A stretch of DNA of 64,000 nucleotides from Sipunculus nudus (lineage: Eukaryota; Annelida; Sipuncula; Golfingiida; Sipunculidae), in the NCBI GenBank assembly GCA_026874595.1, contig CM049307.1:6967579-7031578 (forward strand). The letters run 5' to 3'. The notes below the pieces were generated by a model. That model saw only the letters and a list, made by a program, of their open reading frames with translations, did no database searches and had not been told where the DNA came from. Made by a program: the position numbers and the translations under genes. Shown here piece after piece: positions 1 through 10,099 of the stretch (position 1 is its first letter; the number at the start of each line of letters is the position of its first letter).

Positions 1-1
1 C

Positions 2-1003
2 ATCGACGAAGACGCCGCACTGGGACTGTGGAGCCTGGAAAGACATCTCATTTGGTGGGGCACCCGTGAACTCGGTCGGTTGAATAAAAAAACGGAAGCA
101 ACCTTGAACGAGAAGCGATTACCGCAGGACGTGACACGTGACGATAATCAAATTCCATACACGGCAGGCGAACTGACACCGCACGTACCGAAGTACCTGG
201 CAAGCTTATCGGAACAAGCGGACTTTATCCCTCGCCTGGCAGCAAGCCGCAGACACCTGCAGCAGCTGAGCGCTTCGGGTGTTCACGAGGCCGACGTTTA
301 CAAACTATATCTCACGAGGCTTTTGCAAAGCACCTACTGGAAGACGATGTCGCGTGAGACACCAGGCGTGTCACACCTCGCTGATGAACGTACCACAGAC
401 AGCGTACACTTCGAGGAAAGTGATCGTCCACGCAAACAACGTAAGGATACAATGAGATACCTCCGCACGTCAGTAAACAGTTACCTGAAAGCCGCGAGAA
501 ACGCGGTCCTGAAGACATACGCCGATACGGAACACGTATTCAGGAACAGGCGGACACACCAGATAACCTGTGAGAGGCAGGTACGGAAATTAGCCTGGAT
601 CCATCTCATATCAGACTTGTGTTACGGTTGCAGTTACAATGAAATGCTTGACATCTTCAACGGGGTTATGAAACGCATGGGGCACGGGTGCATGCTGACA
701 TGCCGTCTATCTTGCAGCGTCTGCCAGGAGAATTGTGAGGAAGCTGCACGCGATCACCCGAAGAAAAGCGGGCAGGCGGAATACGTGGTGTTCAGCCAGT
801 GCGAACATTACGTGTGCCTTGCGTGTTACAAAAAAATGGCACAAGTACATACAGACAACAGAGCGAGAGGAGTAGCAACCACGGAACACATTCCTTGCCC
901 GCAGTGCCGCACGCCAGTGCGACTCGTGTCAACCATAAAGTGGCGACCGATGGACTCTCGTTCCTGCGTGCAGGTCGTAGCTGACGGTCATTATTTCACA
1001 TGA
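2..1003 (+). CDS. RING-finger protein, 5'-truncated by the window edge
   Basis: The frame is open from base 2 to a stop at 1001-1003 (333 visible residues), and no in-frame ATG occurs before about base 349, so the true start probably lies left of the window. The C-terminal part (about bases 710-930) has a RING pattern: C-x2-C, a roughly 30-residue loop, C-x-H-x2-C-x2-C, a second loop, then C-x2-C. RING domains usually recruit E2 enzymes for ubiquitin transfer; E3 activity here is inference. The N-terminal two thirds are charged, probably helical, and not recognised. The next gene follows on the same strand after 267 bases. No intron is apparent. Confidence 0.75.
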   Translation: MDEDAALGLWSLERHLIWWGTRELGRLNKKTEATLNEKRLPQDVTRDDNQIPYTAGELTPHVPKYLASLSEQADFIPRLAASRRHLQQLSASGVHEADVYKLYLTRLLQSTYWKTMSRETPGVSHLADERTTDSVHFEESDRPRKQRKDTMRYLRTSVNSYLKAARNAVLKTYADTEHVFRNRRTHQITCERQVRKLAWIHLISDLCYGCSYNEMLDIFNGVMKRMGHGCMLTCRLSCSVCQENCEEAARDHPKKSGQAEYVVFSQCEHYVCLACYKKMAQVHTDNRARGVATTEHIPCPQCRTPVRLVSTIKWRPMDSRSCVQVVADGHYFT

Positions 1004-1091
1004 CGGGTACGGGTGATTCTTGCCTGAACCAGCCAGATTGCGCAACGGCTATTGGCGCTGACATTTTCTACGTGCAGGTGCAAGTACGGCG

Positions 1092-1188
1092 TGACGTCAG
1101 CAAGCGGGTCATGCTTAGACGAGCAATTTCTGAGAGCGCCTATTGGCTGGTTTTGGCCGCCTGTTTGTCCTTGCCGTGAACATATTTA
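1092..1188 (+). promoter_or_regulatory. CRE-like site and TATA-like box upstream of the 488-residue gene
   Basis: A perfect CRE octamer TGACGTCA lies at 1092-1099. A TATA-like CATATTTAACC follows near 1178-1188, about 85 bases before the ATG at 1271. The same octamer heads the promoters at 45860 and 63541. Transcription start is not demonstrated. Confidence 0.4.
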
Positions 1189-1270
1189 ACCGGTTCGCCG
1201 TTACAGATCAGACACTTTGTTACTGCAAGTCTAACTGTGCGCACAAGGTGCCACAACAACAAGACAAAGG

Positions 1271-2737
1271 ATGGCAGACCGTCTGCACAGTGTTCCATTC
1301 GTTCCGATCAACATATATTCAAGAGCAGATGTGGAAGGAGGACTGCTACCGGGTATGTCTGCGCGTTTACGTGTTCGCGATAACAAAGCACGTGTACTCA
1401 TCAAAGCACTCAACTGGTCAACCCAACAGATGTGGCGTGACCAGGAAAGACTGAGATCAAGTGCAGACGGTGAGCACGGGTTACCGTCGTCCCTGTGTAT
1501 GGAGACATGGGAAACAATGATGCGCGACATGTCGCGGTTCACCATGGATTCCTCACACACCGACAACTGCAGGACATTGAAGGAATCAGGAGTCTCCTTG
1601 AAAACCGTAGAGGGGATCTGTCAGATGCACGACATAGAGTGGCTGTTCACGGGTCCCGAGGGTGAGATGACTTTTGATCTGTCTGGCAATCACAGTGCGC
1701 TCGGTCAATATGGTGTTGCGTACCTGCTGTACCTGCTGTGGCACATGGGATACACCGTAAACGCGCCCCTGACCTGCTTGGAAGCAGGTTTACTGAGTGT
1801 GCACCAGATACAACAGATTCCCATCCTTAACACGAAAACAGGGGAACCCGCTGAAGCAAACCCGCAGACTGTTTACCGACCGTGTGTGAAACACGTGATT
1901 TCGAACGAAGGACACCTGTTCCAACAGATATGCTGCATGCCCGTTGTGGATGTAACGTCTCACCGGTACACCGAACGTCAGGTGCGCGATCCGCCGCAGA
2001 CAATGCTCCGCAAGGCGTCAAGGGTTCACATTCGTAACGTGTGTATGCTGCATATCGGAAAACACGTCAGCACGAAAGTATCACTGCTGACGGCAAAACA
2101 AATACCGCGCCGCAAAGACATCTTTCGCATCCTGTGCGACACCTGGCGCTCAATGGGGGAATGTTTCCAAATGCCCACCAAGCTGGATACCGATATGCCT
2201 GCTTTGTCAGAGGGAACAGACCACGACAAGCAACCACACATCATGCTGAACGCCCTGGTTCACGTGCTCGGATGTAAGCTCCAGAAAACAATGTACGCAG
2301 TCAGAGGGAAAAGGACACACAGTGAAAAGACTGACGTCCACCGGCTCGTACTGGAGATACCAGAGGAAAAGATATTGTCACTGCGGAACGCCAGGTTCAT
2401 TAGTTTCACGTTGTTTTACATGTGGTTCTCCTTGGGATGGGAGTTGGAACTCGCCAACTGCGACGCCGCGACCGGAATGTTCACGCTCGTACGCACGCAA
2501 TACGCAAAAATTGAAAGAAAAACGTACAACGTCGGATGCGTCGCCACCCCGTACGGCAAGTGGGTTTACGCGTGCACGAACAGCTGCAACACATGTATGG
2601 CTGGCACAGGTACCGGGCACACGTATCAAAGTGTATGGAAAGTGAGAGTTGCAACAGAACCAGACGTCGTCCAAGCGAAATCTGTAAGACTGGTCGCGGG
2701 TCCAAACGATACCCGGCGCACCTCATGCTGTCCGTGA
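1271..2737 (+). CDS. Unrecognised 488-residue protein
   Basis: A single-exon frame runs from ATG 1271 to the stop at 2735-2737, with protein-like composition throughout and no signal peptide or convincing membrane segment. I do not recognise a family. Visible features are an N-terminal helical part, several conserved-looking Cys/His positions, and a Cys-rich stretch near the C-terminus (around bases 2570-2605, C-x3-C-x2-C). AATAAA about 155 bases after the stop is a plausible polyadenylation signal. The gene sits between a RING gene and a MULE transposase-like gene on the same strand, with a CRE-like site and TATA-like box upstream. It may be a lineage-specific viral or mobile-element gene. 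Confidence 0.75.
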   Translation: MADRLHSVPFVPINIYSRADVEGGLLPGMSARLRVRDNKARVLIKALNWSTQQMWRDQERLRSSADGEHGLPSSLCMETWETMMRDMSRFTMDSSHTDNCRTLKESGVSLKTVEGICQMHDIEWLFTGPEGEMTFDLSGNHSALGQYGVAYLLYLLWHMGYTVNAPLTCLEAGLLSVHQIQQIPILNTKTGEPAEANPQTVYRPCVKHVISNEGHLFQQICCMPVVDVTSHRYTERQVRDPPQTMLRKASRVHIRNVCMLHIGKHVSTKVSLLTAKQIPRRKDIFRILCDTWRSMGECFQMPTKLDTDMPALSEGTDHDKQPHIMLNALVHVLGCKLQKTMYAVRGKRTHSEKTDVHRLVLEIPEEKILSLRNARFISFTLFYMWFSLGWELELANCDAATGMFTLVRTQYAKIERKTYNVGCVATPYGKWVYACTNSCNTCMAGTGTGHTYQSVWKVRVATEPDVVQAKSVRLVAGPNDTRRTSCCP

Positions 2738-3360
2738 TCGAAACATTTGACCGGCTTCGTAATGGCTGCGTGTAAGTGAAAGGACTTGTGTGAAGGACTT
2801 GTGTTAAAATTGTCATGTATTATATTCATGTATTGAATTGGTTACAGTGTATTTTGTGTTTCAGTTTTTCTTGACGTTTACTAGTTAGTTTTAATAAACA
2901 ATATGTACTTGGTTGAACGTGTTTGTTTCGTTTGATGATGCCCTGCGCGAATCAAGATGGGACTGAAACATGTATGTCTGTACGAACGGAACGTAGCAAA
3001 TACCTCCCCTCACAATTTGCAAACACAGTCTAACGTTTGATCATGTATGCTCAAATCCAGATAGCAGGTACCTAACCCTCTCCCTTCCCTGATTATTGCA
3101 ACACGGATTGCCCGGCTGAAGCTTTTGTAAACTGATGTCATACCCCTTAAATGCGTTTCGCTCACCATTCCTCTCCCCGACCCTGCCCGCCACTATCCCT
3201 GTCTTCACTGAAACACGTGTATGGGCGTAACGATGTTCTTGTTATCTAGGTCAGTATTTGCATACACAGCAGTGGCTCCCATGACAACCGACACCGCGTC
3301 GCAGCGTGTGTTGTAGCATGCGGGCCGTCACATTAGCAAATATTGCCCTGCACAGATGAC
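2738..3360. other. Intergenic spacer
   Basis: This spacer has no convincing gene. It carries AATAAA near 2892 for the upstream gene and lacks an obvious TATA box for the downstream one. Confidence 0.5.
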
Positions 3361-5160
3361 ATGCCGACCCAGTGCGAGCGACGTTCGAACCCGGAAAACA
3401 TGCAGTTACAGAAGAAACGGTCGAACTCAACGCCAGAAGCATCACCCAAAAACAAAAGGCAGAGGCTTTCCGTCACCCTGTACGACATAGACAGCAGCAG
3501 CGTTGAAAGCAGTCCCTCTGGCCCGGACAAGGAAAAAAACCTCCACGTCAGCCTTTGTGACGTACTGTCTGGCTCTTGCCACTCGAGCCCGCGATCAACA
3601 CAGAACTCGCCTCGGTGCCTGAGCAAGAGCGGACAAGGTCAAGGACAACGTGACGCTGCAGACATCTACGGGACGCCTGACGTGTTTGACGAAACGTCGG
3701 TCACAGGAAGCGATGACGAACACGCCGACGCCGAACAGGAAACGCCCCTCGATCAGGCGAACCGGACAAAATGGCACTTGGTATCCGGTGGCAGCAAACG
3801 GGGTAAGGACAAACTTTTCACAGATACAGGGTACAGTTTCACAGTGAAATTCCGGAGGAACGGCGTCGTCTACTGGAACTGCATCAAACGCAACAAACGC
3901 GCCCGCTGCCAAGCTTCCGTCGTGCAAAGAACAAGAGGCAGCAAACACCATTTCCAACCCGGCATTCATTCCTACACACACGGTCCCCTCCCGGGTGCTC
4001 ACAGGGCTGCCGAGATATCGTGGAGCATAAAGAAAAAGGCAGAAGCTGACCTGTTCGCGCCGGCAGGCGAGGTGGTGGAAGGGGTTTTACGCAGGGACCT
4101 GAAACCCGGCGAAATCTGCACGGCCATACCTAAAACCAAACACCTGATACGCGCAGCAAACAGGCACAGACAGAACAAGAGACCTCCCCACCCCAGGAAC
4201 CTCTACTTCCACTTGGAAGAAAGAGCCGTCCCAACAGATTTCCTGCACGGTGACATACACACCGACGGCAAGAGGCACCTCGTGTTTGCAACACGCAACA
4301 TGCTGCAACTGCTCGCCAAAGCGAAACGGTGGTACATGGACGGCACCTTCAAGCTCGTGAAACAACCTTTCACCCAGTTGTACAGCGTGCACGTGTTCAT
4401 ACGCCGCAACGACACTTACAAACAGGTCCCACTGGTGTTCGTGTTGATGTCCGGGAAACGTGAAAAGGATTACGTTGACGTTTTCAAACACTTGATGGGG
4501 TTGCTGCCCCCGACCACGTGCGTACAAGAAATAATGCTGGACTTCGAGAAGGCTGTATGGAACGCCGTCAGGAAGGTCATGCCGAGCGTCCGGTTAAAAG
4601 GATGTGCTTTCCACTGGACCCAAGCCGTATGGAGGCATGTGCAAAGCCTGGGCCTGCAGTCGGCCTACTCCCGCAACAACCTGGTACACAAGACATGCCG
4701 ACGATTGCTAGCATTGCCGTTCCTACCAGCATCGGAGATAGCAGGAGCGTTCAACCGTCTGGAAAACGCCACACTTAAACAGTCACTGCGCAGGTTGACC
4801 CGCTACGTGCGGAAGACGTGGATAAACTCTACAACGTGGCCTCCCGCCGCCTGGTCCGGATTCATGCAGAGCGTGAGAACCAACAATGACTGTGAAGGGT
4901 GGCACCGCAGGATACAAAGCCGGGTGAAAAGGACAAATATTTCTCTGTACCTGTTGATAGCCCTCCTGTACGAGGAGGCCTTAAACATAAGAGTTCAGGT
5001 GCAGCTGTTGCCAGAACATAAAGTCGCCCGCTACCAACGCTCACTGTACAGGGACATGCAAGGTCGCTTGTTCGAGCTGTGGGCACAATACCAGGAAGGG
5101 GCCCTGTCACCCGACCAACTGTTGAAGCAATGCGCCAGGGTGTACGCACCCGCACTGTGA
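3361..5160 (+). CDS. FLYWCH zinc finger plus MULE-type transposase-like protein
   Basis: The first ATG of the frame is 3361 (599 residues). Residues 1-130 are Ser-rich and acidic. Residues about 136-210 resemble a FLYWCH finger (F-x2-NG-x-VYW core, C, then H-x-H). A MULE/DDE-type domain follows: WYMDGTF near residue 324, an LDFEKA block near 393, a C-x-FHW-TQ-x-VW block near 410, and TNN-x-CEGWH near 507. These match the DGTF, D-x-E and NN-EGW blocks of MULE transposases. FLYWCH plus MULE is common in animal Mutator-like elements and in genes derived from them. No flanking terminal inverted repeats were found, and the intact frame among unrelated genes fits a domesticated or virus-captured copy. 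AATAAA occurs about 120 bases after the stop. Confidence 0.8.
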   Translation: MPTQCERRSNPENMQLQKKRSNSTPEASPKNKRQRLSVTLYDIDSSSVESSPSGPDKEKNLHVSLCDVLSGSCHSSPRSTQNSPRCLSKSGQGQGQRDAADIYGTPDVFDETSVTGSDDEHADAEQETPLDQANRTKWHLVSGGSKRGKDKLFTDTGYSFTVKFRRNGVVYWNCIKRNKRARCQASVVQRTRGSKHHFQPGIHSYTHGPLPGAHRAAEISWSIKKKAEADLFAPAGEVVEGVLRRDLKPGEICTAIPKTKHLIRAANRHRQNKRPPHPRNLYFHLEERAVPTDFLHGDIHTDGKRHLVFATRNMLQLLAKAKRWYMDGTFKLVKQPFTQLYSVHVFIRRNDTYKQVPLVFVLMSGKREKDYVDVFKHLMGLLPPTTCVQEIMLDFEKAVWNAVRKVMPSVRLKGCAFHWTQAVWRHVQSLGLQSAYSRNNLVHKTCRRLLALPFLPASEIAGAFNRLENATLKQSLRRLTRYVRKTWINSTTWPPAAWSGFMQSVRTNNDCEGWHRRIQSRVKRTNISLYLLIALLYEEALNIRVQVQLLPEHKVARYQRSLYRDMQGRLFELWAQYQEGALSPDQLLKQCARVYAPAL

Positions 5161-5657
5161 ACATGGAGGGCCTGTGTTAAATCGAATGTTTGTATAAAAT
5201 GCAAATCGATGTGTTATGTGTTTATAAAGTGATGTTGTTGAATCTACCGTAACAAAACATTAGTGTCGCGGTAAAAAAGAATAAAGGTTTTGTGGATTCA
5301 CAAACAGTCATTCACAAGTGGGTTCACAATCATTTCGTGTTTGAGCATGAGAGATAAAAACAAAACAAACCTTGACTTAGTACAAATGTGTTTATTGTAT
5401 AAAGCTACACGTCACACGATGTATACGGTCACCCTTGCCTTACCCTACCCACACAGATAAATGGGGTGGTTAACACGTATGAAACACTGTACAATTCCAA
5501 ATATATATCATAACACACAAACTGCATGACACTAACAACTGTACAAAAGAAAACATCTTGATTATACTATACATGGTCTAATTATATACAGAGCTAGTGA
5601 TCCGAATGCGACAGAAAGGTCCTTGTTCCATTTTATCCTCCTCGACTGCAGCAAATC
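5161..5657. other. Convergent intergenic spacer
   Basis: This spacer separates the MULE-like gene from a minus-strand lectin-like gene, so both 3' ends fall here. AATAAA at about 5280 serves the plus strand; the rest is AT-rich with no gene seen. Confidence 0.5.
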
Positions 5658-6965
5658 TTAACGTATGCAGACGTTTAAAGCATTGGTGACAATAGACAGC
5701 AGCAGTAACGTGTCTGCACACGGCTTTCGAAAACCGGCAGACAGATTTCTCATTGCGTTTGTGGGAGCAACTGTGGAAATATCGGGCTGTGGATCGACGG
5801 GTATCATGGGACTGGGACTTGTCAACGAACGTACATTAACATAGCCGTCTTTGTTTGCGTTGTTGGATATAGGAGAAACAGTGTTAGGTGCAGGGCTGCT
5901 GCCTGATAATAGTATATACGGAGCGCTTGGTTCAGAGTCGTCTCCTGACGACATGTCTGCGTCTTGGCATACACCTGGATCACGTGCAGAAAGTCCTGAG
6001 GGATCGGCAAATGCATGTACGTGCAGCTGATGAGGAATACGGAGCGGGTACCGGGAGGTGGCAGTATCCTGAGCCGGGCTGACAGATAAGTCGTACGCAG
6101 ACGCGACGCTCTGGTGCCGTTCGATGGTGTTCATACAAATCACCTGGTGGCGGCTGTGGCACGGCACAGCTTTCCACAAGAAACCTTTGGGGAATTTCCT
6201 GACGATGGCACAGTTTATATTTGGCTTAGGTTGGTCTTTGTACCAAAAGTAAATGTCTGGAATAGCAGACCGGTTGCCTGAGAAATGGTATTCCCAAACG
6301 TGGTCCACAACATCAAGCCAGTACACGTGACGCGCTAAAACAGACTTGTAGAGCACTCTGGACAATGCCTTTATCTCTTTTTCGTTCTTGACCGAGGCCA
6401 ACCGCGCTCCTATACTAACACACAGATTCCTAGCCTCAAACCAACTGCTGACACCAGGTCCGAATATGTAGCAAGGTCCGTTCTGTCGTTTGCATTCACA
6501 GTTATGTCCTGAAAACCACAGAGGACACCCGGTAGCGGTAGGCAGTTCGCAGACATAACCAAAGTCTACGTCGCGTCCATTGCAGTAGAAGGGGAGGAGG
6601 GTGTTCCCCCTAGGTCTCAACAGAGCGCAATGTTGCCCCGGCATATTGTACACCTGGCGTATAGTACCGCAGAAACGATAACGGCCAGACACGCGCCACT
6701 GTTTGAGCATCTTCCCTTTCAGAGAGATCCATGATTCCGTAACACCAGCGCTGCTCATGAAGGCAGTCAGTCTTTGATGAAACGCTACAGCGTCTGACAC
6801 ATTGTCGGGTACAGGCAGGGCCCACGTCTCCCCTCCTAAGATACTGCACGCGAGCCCGGCTTCAGCGTTTGTCAAAGACAACCCGAGAGAACGGAACGCG
6901 GGATGTGGACGGCCAGCAGACGTAGAGACGAACAACAACAGATACAGCAGATGGAAAAATACCAT
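5658..6965 (-). CDS. Tandem C-type-lectin-like domain protein (copy 1)
   Basis: Reads minus from ATG 6963-6965; 435 residues. A hydrophobic N-terminal segment (residues 1-18, ending near ASAG-like residues) looks like a signal peptide. Two C-type-lectin-like domains follow: a divergent one at about 25-150 and a clearer one at about 155-280 with FEAR-x-LC, YWLD-x-V, N-x-CA-x-V and C-x-S-x-HQ-x-IC blocks. The canonical EPN/QPD plus WND sugar and calcium residues are not evident, so ligand binding may be non-canonical. A Ser/Thr/Pro-rich stalk and a short hydrophobic C-terminus (TLLLLSIVTNAL) suggest surface anchoring. A minus-strand TATATAAA lies 162 bases upstream. It is paralogous to the next gene. 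Confidence 0.8.
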   Translation of the reverse strand: MVFFHLLYLLLFVSTSAGRPHPAFRSLGLSLTNAEAGLACSILGGETWALPVPDNVSDAVAFHQRLTAFMSSAGVTESWISLKGKMLKQWRVSGRYRFCGTIRQVYNMPGQHCALLRPRGNTLLPFYCNGRDVDFGYVCELPTATGCPLWFSGHNCECKRQNGPCYIFGPGVSSWFEARNLCVSIGARLASVKNEKEIKALSRVLYKSVLARHVYWLDVVDHVWEYHFSGNRSAIPDIYFWYKDQPKPNINCAIVRKFPKGFLWKAVPCHSRHQVICMNTIERHQSVASAYDLSVSPAQDTATSRYPLRIPHQLHVHAFADPSGLSARDPGVCQDADMSSGDDSEPSAPYILLSGSSPAPNTVSPISNNANKDGYVNVRSLTSPSPMIPVDPQPDISTVAPTNAMRNLSAGFRKPCADTLLLLSIVTNALNVCIR

Positions 6966-7412
6966 GACGATACAGAACAGCGTTCACACACTGAGAGAAC
7001 TTGCTCTAGCATAGAACAAGCGTTACACGTAACAACACTTACTGCAACAGAGGCTTCGGTCCGACGGAACACCAGGCTGCTGTGAAGACTGGGCGAATAT
7101 GATTCAAATCTCCGGCAGACCTGGTCTTTATATAGCAGCGTGATGCAACAGTCGTCGTGTCAAGTTCGTGACATTGCGTCATGTTACACCCCGGGAATGT
7201 TTCGGGAAAAACCAGGTTTAATTTTCGTTACAGCAGCAGGAATGTTAAAACATCCGCCTCACCGGCCTACGCACAAAAAAAAGGAAATATCTGATAAGCA
7301 AGTAATTTACATGCATCACGTTGTGTCATGTTACTTCCTGGGTACTATCTTCCGCGCATGTGAATCCCCCATATGTGGGCGTATTGTTTGCATGACCCTT
7401 CAGTCTGATGTT
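6966..7412. other. Spacer between the two lectin-like genes
   Basis: This holds the promoter of copy 1 and the 3' flank of copy 2. No additional gene is seen. Confidence 0.5.
7127..7134 (-). promoter_or_regulatory. TATA box of tandem-CTLD gene copy 1
   Basis: TATATAAA reads on the minus strand 162 bases upstream of the ATG at 6965. Both lectin-like genes have such a box. Confidence 0.5.
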
Positions 7413-8522
7413 TTAGATCGACGTAATGATACTGACGCACAGTGATAGACACATACGTATGATAACGGCGTGCGATATAGAGCGGTGTGATGACGCGGAA
7501 GAATATGTCTCAGTAGCAGCAGTATCCGATGCGTTGTGCGTGTAGCGTGTAGGCACGTTGACCATTGCGCCATTACGTCTTGTCGATAGAGAACGATGAC
7601 TCATGCAGACGATTTGATGGCGGCTTTCGCAGTCCACAGCTTCCCAGAAATATCCGTCTGGGTATTTCCTTACAACGGCACAGTTTTTCCCGGTGGCAGG
7701 TCGTTGTCTGTACCAAAAGTACATGTCGGGAACCGCAGTCCGGTTTCCGCGCAGACGGTATTGCCAAACGTGGTTCACCATGTCCACCCAATATTCCGTT
7801 GCACCGGATATCTTAGATTTTATGAACTTATTCAGCGCTTTAGCTTCCTCCCCATTATGAACCACGGCCAAGCGTGCCCCTATGTAAACGCACATGCTTT
7901 TAGCCGCAAACCAACTTGCGGCGCCACGCAATATCGCGTAGCACGGTCCGTACTGTCCGTTGCAGAGATTACTGAAGAACAGATGGCTAGAAGACGGTAC
8001 AACGCATACAAACATTTTGACGTCGTCATTACACGACTCACTCACAGCAGCTTCATATCGAGATTGTATTCTGGCGCAGTGTCTGTGTTGCTCCCCGTTA
8101 TGCTGTACCCTGCCTTTGAAAGGTTTCGTCCCGGACACCCGCCATTCTTTGAGCTTGTTCCCTTTCAGCGAAATCCACGCTTCGGAAATACCAGCACTGT
8201 TCATGAAATCAGTCAATTCTGTGTGGAACGATAACCCGTCATGGCTGTCATCCGGTGCAGGCAGGTACCACCTGCCATCCTGTAACATACCGCACGCATA
8301 CTGGGCCTCGCTGTTTGTCAGATTGATGTCGAAGAATCTGAATACATGGTACGGAGAAGGCGCAGCCGATCTCGGAGTCACATAGGTTGCCAGACATAGG
8401 TCACTGTACAGTACAAAAAATAAAGTAAGCCGGAGGATACACCCCATCAATACAAAAAACAGTACCAAATGGTAAGCAAACCTCTGCGAACACGAAATCC
8501 AGTCACCACCAGCGGCACCCAT
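7413..8522 (-). CDS. Tandem C-type-lectin-like domain protein (copy 2)
   Basis: The first ATG on the minus strand is 8520-8522, giving 369 residues. A hydrophobic segment at about residues 18-45 is a signal peptide or signal anchor. The layout repeats copy 1: a divergent CTLD (about 50-165) and a clearer CTLD (about 170-295) with SWFAAKSMC, YWVD-x-VNHVW, GNRTAVPD, NCAVVRK and C-x-SRHQIVC blocks. The C-terminus ends in a hydrophobic tail. Sequence shared with copy 1 across both domains shows a gene duplication. Calcium-ligand motifs are again not canonical. A minus-strand TATATAA lies about 56 bases upstream of the ATG. A surface or secreted receptor or decoy role is inference. Confidence 0.8.
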   Translation of the reverse strand: MGAAGGDWISCSQRFAYHLVLFFVLMGCILRLTLFFVLYSDLCLATYVTPRSAAPSPYHVFRFFDINLTNSEAQYACGMLQDGRWYLPAPDDSHDGLSFHTELTDFMNSAGISEAWISLKGNKLKEWRVSGTKPFKGRVQHNGEQHRHCARIQSRYEAAVSESCNDDVKMFVCVVPSSSHLFFSNLCNGQYGPCYAILRGAASWFAAKSMCVYIGARLAVVHNGEEAKALNKFIKSKISGATEYWVDMVNHVWQYRLRGNRTAVPDMYFWYRQRPATGKNCAVVRKYPDGYFWEAVDCESRHQIVCMSHRSLSTRRNGAMVNVPTRYTHNASDTAATETYSSASSHRSISHAVIIRMCLSLCVSIITSI

Positions 8523-9424
8523 GCCTGTCCTTCTCACAAGACTGTGCGCATGTGGCGTTCATGCTACCCGGTGATGGTTATATAGTCACGTGTGATGACG
8601 TTTACACGCGAAGGAGGGGATGACACACGTGTGGCAGAAACGTTAACATAACACCATCAGCAAGCATACATTGCGCGTATCCAAATATAGTTTTTTTCTG
8701 AATCAGTGATGACGCACACGGATCAACATGCGGTCCAGTTGGTATCAACTTCGTTCTTGAAGATAGTTGGACGGTTGCCGTTGCCGAGTTTCATACATAA
8801 ACCGGAGGAGTAGAACAAATATCTAAGGGGAACCCTGATGCAACGCGTTGTGACAGAGCTGCACGGTTAAATGTGGATATCATCTAAGAGACCGTGATGG
8901 GGACAAACAAAATTGAAAACATGTGGTGCCATCCAGTGAGAACTCTGTTACCATCCTGTTATTTCAGATAGTGCGTGTACCAGATCACATGGTATCTTAT
9001 AGATAATTTGTTTACACACGCACTTACATACACACACACACACACATAGCATAAAACCCATCATAGTCTGATACAATACAGGATGCAATTCAGTTATGCC
9101 TTTTATTACGTGTCATATAGATTACAGTATAAACAAAAACAAATCACATGCACAACAACCTGTTATACAAAACCTTATTGCCTGGAGAGCTGACTGTGAC
9201 GTTAGGTCCGTTATGAAACACGTCCCGTACGTTAATCCCACGTTTCAAACAGTCATATATATGCGTGCATTGTATAAAAATGCTACATCGTTGCGTATGC
9301 TCAAAGACCAAACAATCAGTTCTTTCGAAAAATCCCGAATACACGAGTTAATATCAGCATCTGGACCTCCAACACTTCCAGCGTTTGATGTGTATATACA
9401 GTGCCTTAGACGGGGCGTACATGC
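8523..9424. other. Intergenic spacer with CA microsatellite
   Basis: Contains the CTLD copy 2 promoter, a CA dinucleotide run near 9028-9049 and AT-rich sequence. Forward and reverse frames near 9100-9490 are not protein-like. No gene is called. Confidence 0.45.
8578..8584 (-). promoter_or_regulatory. TATA box of tandem-CTLD gene copy 2
   Basis: TATATAA on the minus strand about 56 bases upstream of the ATG; CACGTG-like sequence lies just upstream. Confidence 0.45.
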
Positions 9425-10099
9425 TTACGAACGGTTGTTCACGTTGTCCACCAGCATGGGACGATCGAGATGTTTCATACCTTGTTTATAAAAATCCGAC
9501 ACATGCGCGTGGTAATGGCCGCGCAGCAACTCCATGGCAGCATCAAGTTCATATACACCGTTGTTATCAAGAAGGAGGTACAGGAGTGTTCTGGCTTGGG
9601 CCGTGTTTATCCTGTGAACACGTATCTGCTCGACCATGTTGTCGTTGATAAACCCTCGCGCAGCAAGTACATCAACTACGTCGCTATGCAGCACGTCTAA
9701 TTTGTCGGCCATACCGGGAAGTATTTTGTAAAAACTGTCGTTCCAAGACGAAGACACCTTAGCCGGAGGCGAACCGTGTGGTCGAGCCTTTTTCTCATCC
9801 CGACTCAGTGCTTTCATGCGATCTTGATACATCCGCAAAACGTCTGGGTGATGACGCCCTATAATTTTCATAGCTTTGTCAAGCCTTCTGGGAGTGTTCG
9901 TATCCGCCAGTGTGTGCAGCAACAGTTCGGCTTGTTCCGAATTAGTCATCTTCGCCCTGACATTATCCAGCTCGTCCCTGTCGAGAAACCCCTCTGCCAA
10001 CAGCTCGTCAGGCAGCAGACTCTGTTTCACGTACAATGCAGATGCCAAACGGGGCAATATGCCGTAAAACACCTCGTGCCAATGTGAAGAACAAGCCAT
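9425..10099 (-). CDS. Double CARD-like death-fold protein
   Basis: Reads minus from ATG 10097-10099; 224 residues. Two copies of a helical pattern typical of caspase-recruitment domains lie at about residues 5-90 and 115-215: a W-x2-FY-x-ILP helix, a LL-x-LLAEGFLD-type helix pair, a conserved turn, then a LLLHTL-type helix and an amphipathic last helix. The two halves resemble each other (both begin with a W-x-x-x-FY-x-ILP block), pointing to internal duplication. CARDs act by homotypic binding in apoptosome, inflammasome and RIG-I-type signalling; a decoy or adaptor role is inference. No catalytic domain is attached. A minus-strand ATATAAAAG lies 55 bases upstream. Confidence 0.7.
   Translation of the reverse strand: MACSSHWHEVFYGILPRLASALYVKQSLLPDELLAEGFLDRDELDNVRAKMTNSEQAELLLHTLADTNTPRRLDKAMKIIGRHHPDVLRMYQDRMKALSRDEKKARPHGSPPAKVSSSWNDSFYKILPGMADKLDVLHSDVVDVLAARGFINDNMVEQIRVHRINTAQARTLLYLLLDNNGVYELDAAMELLRGHYHAHVSDFYKQGMKHLDRPMLVDNVNNRS

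Noticed and set aside
7596-8234. Plus-strand 212-residue frame
   Set aside because: Antisense shadow of the second lectin-like gene.
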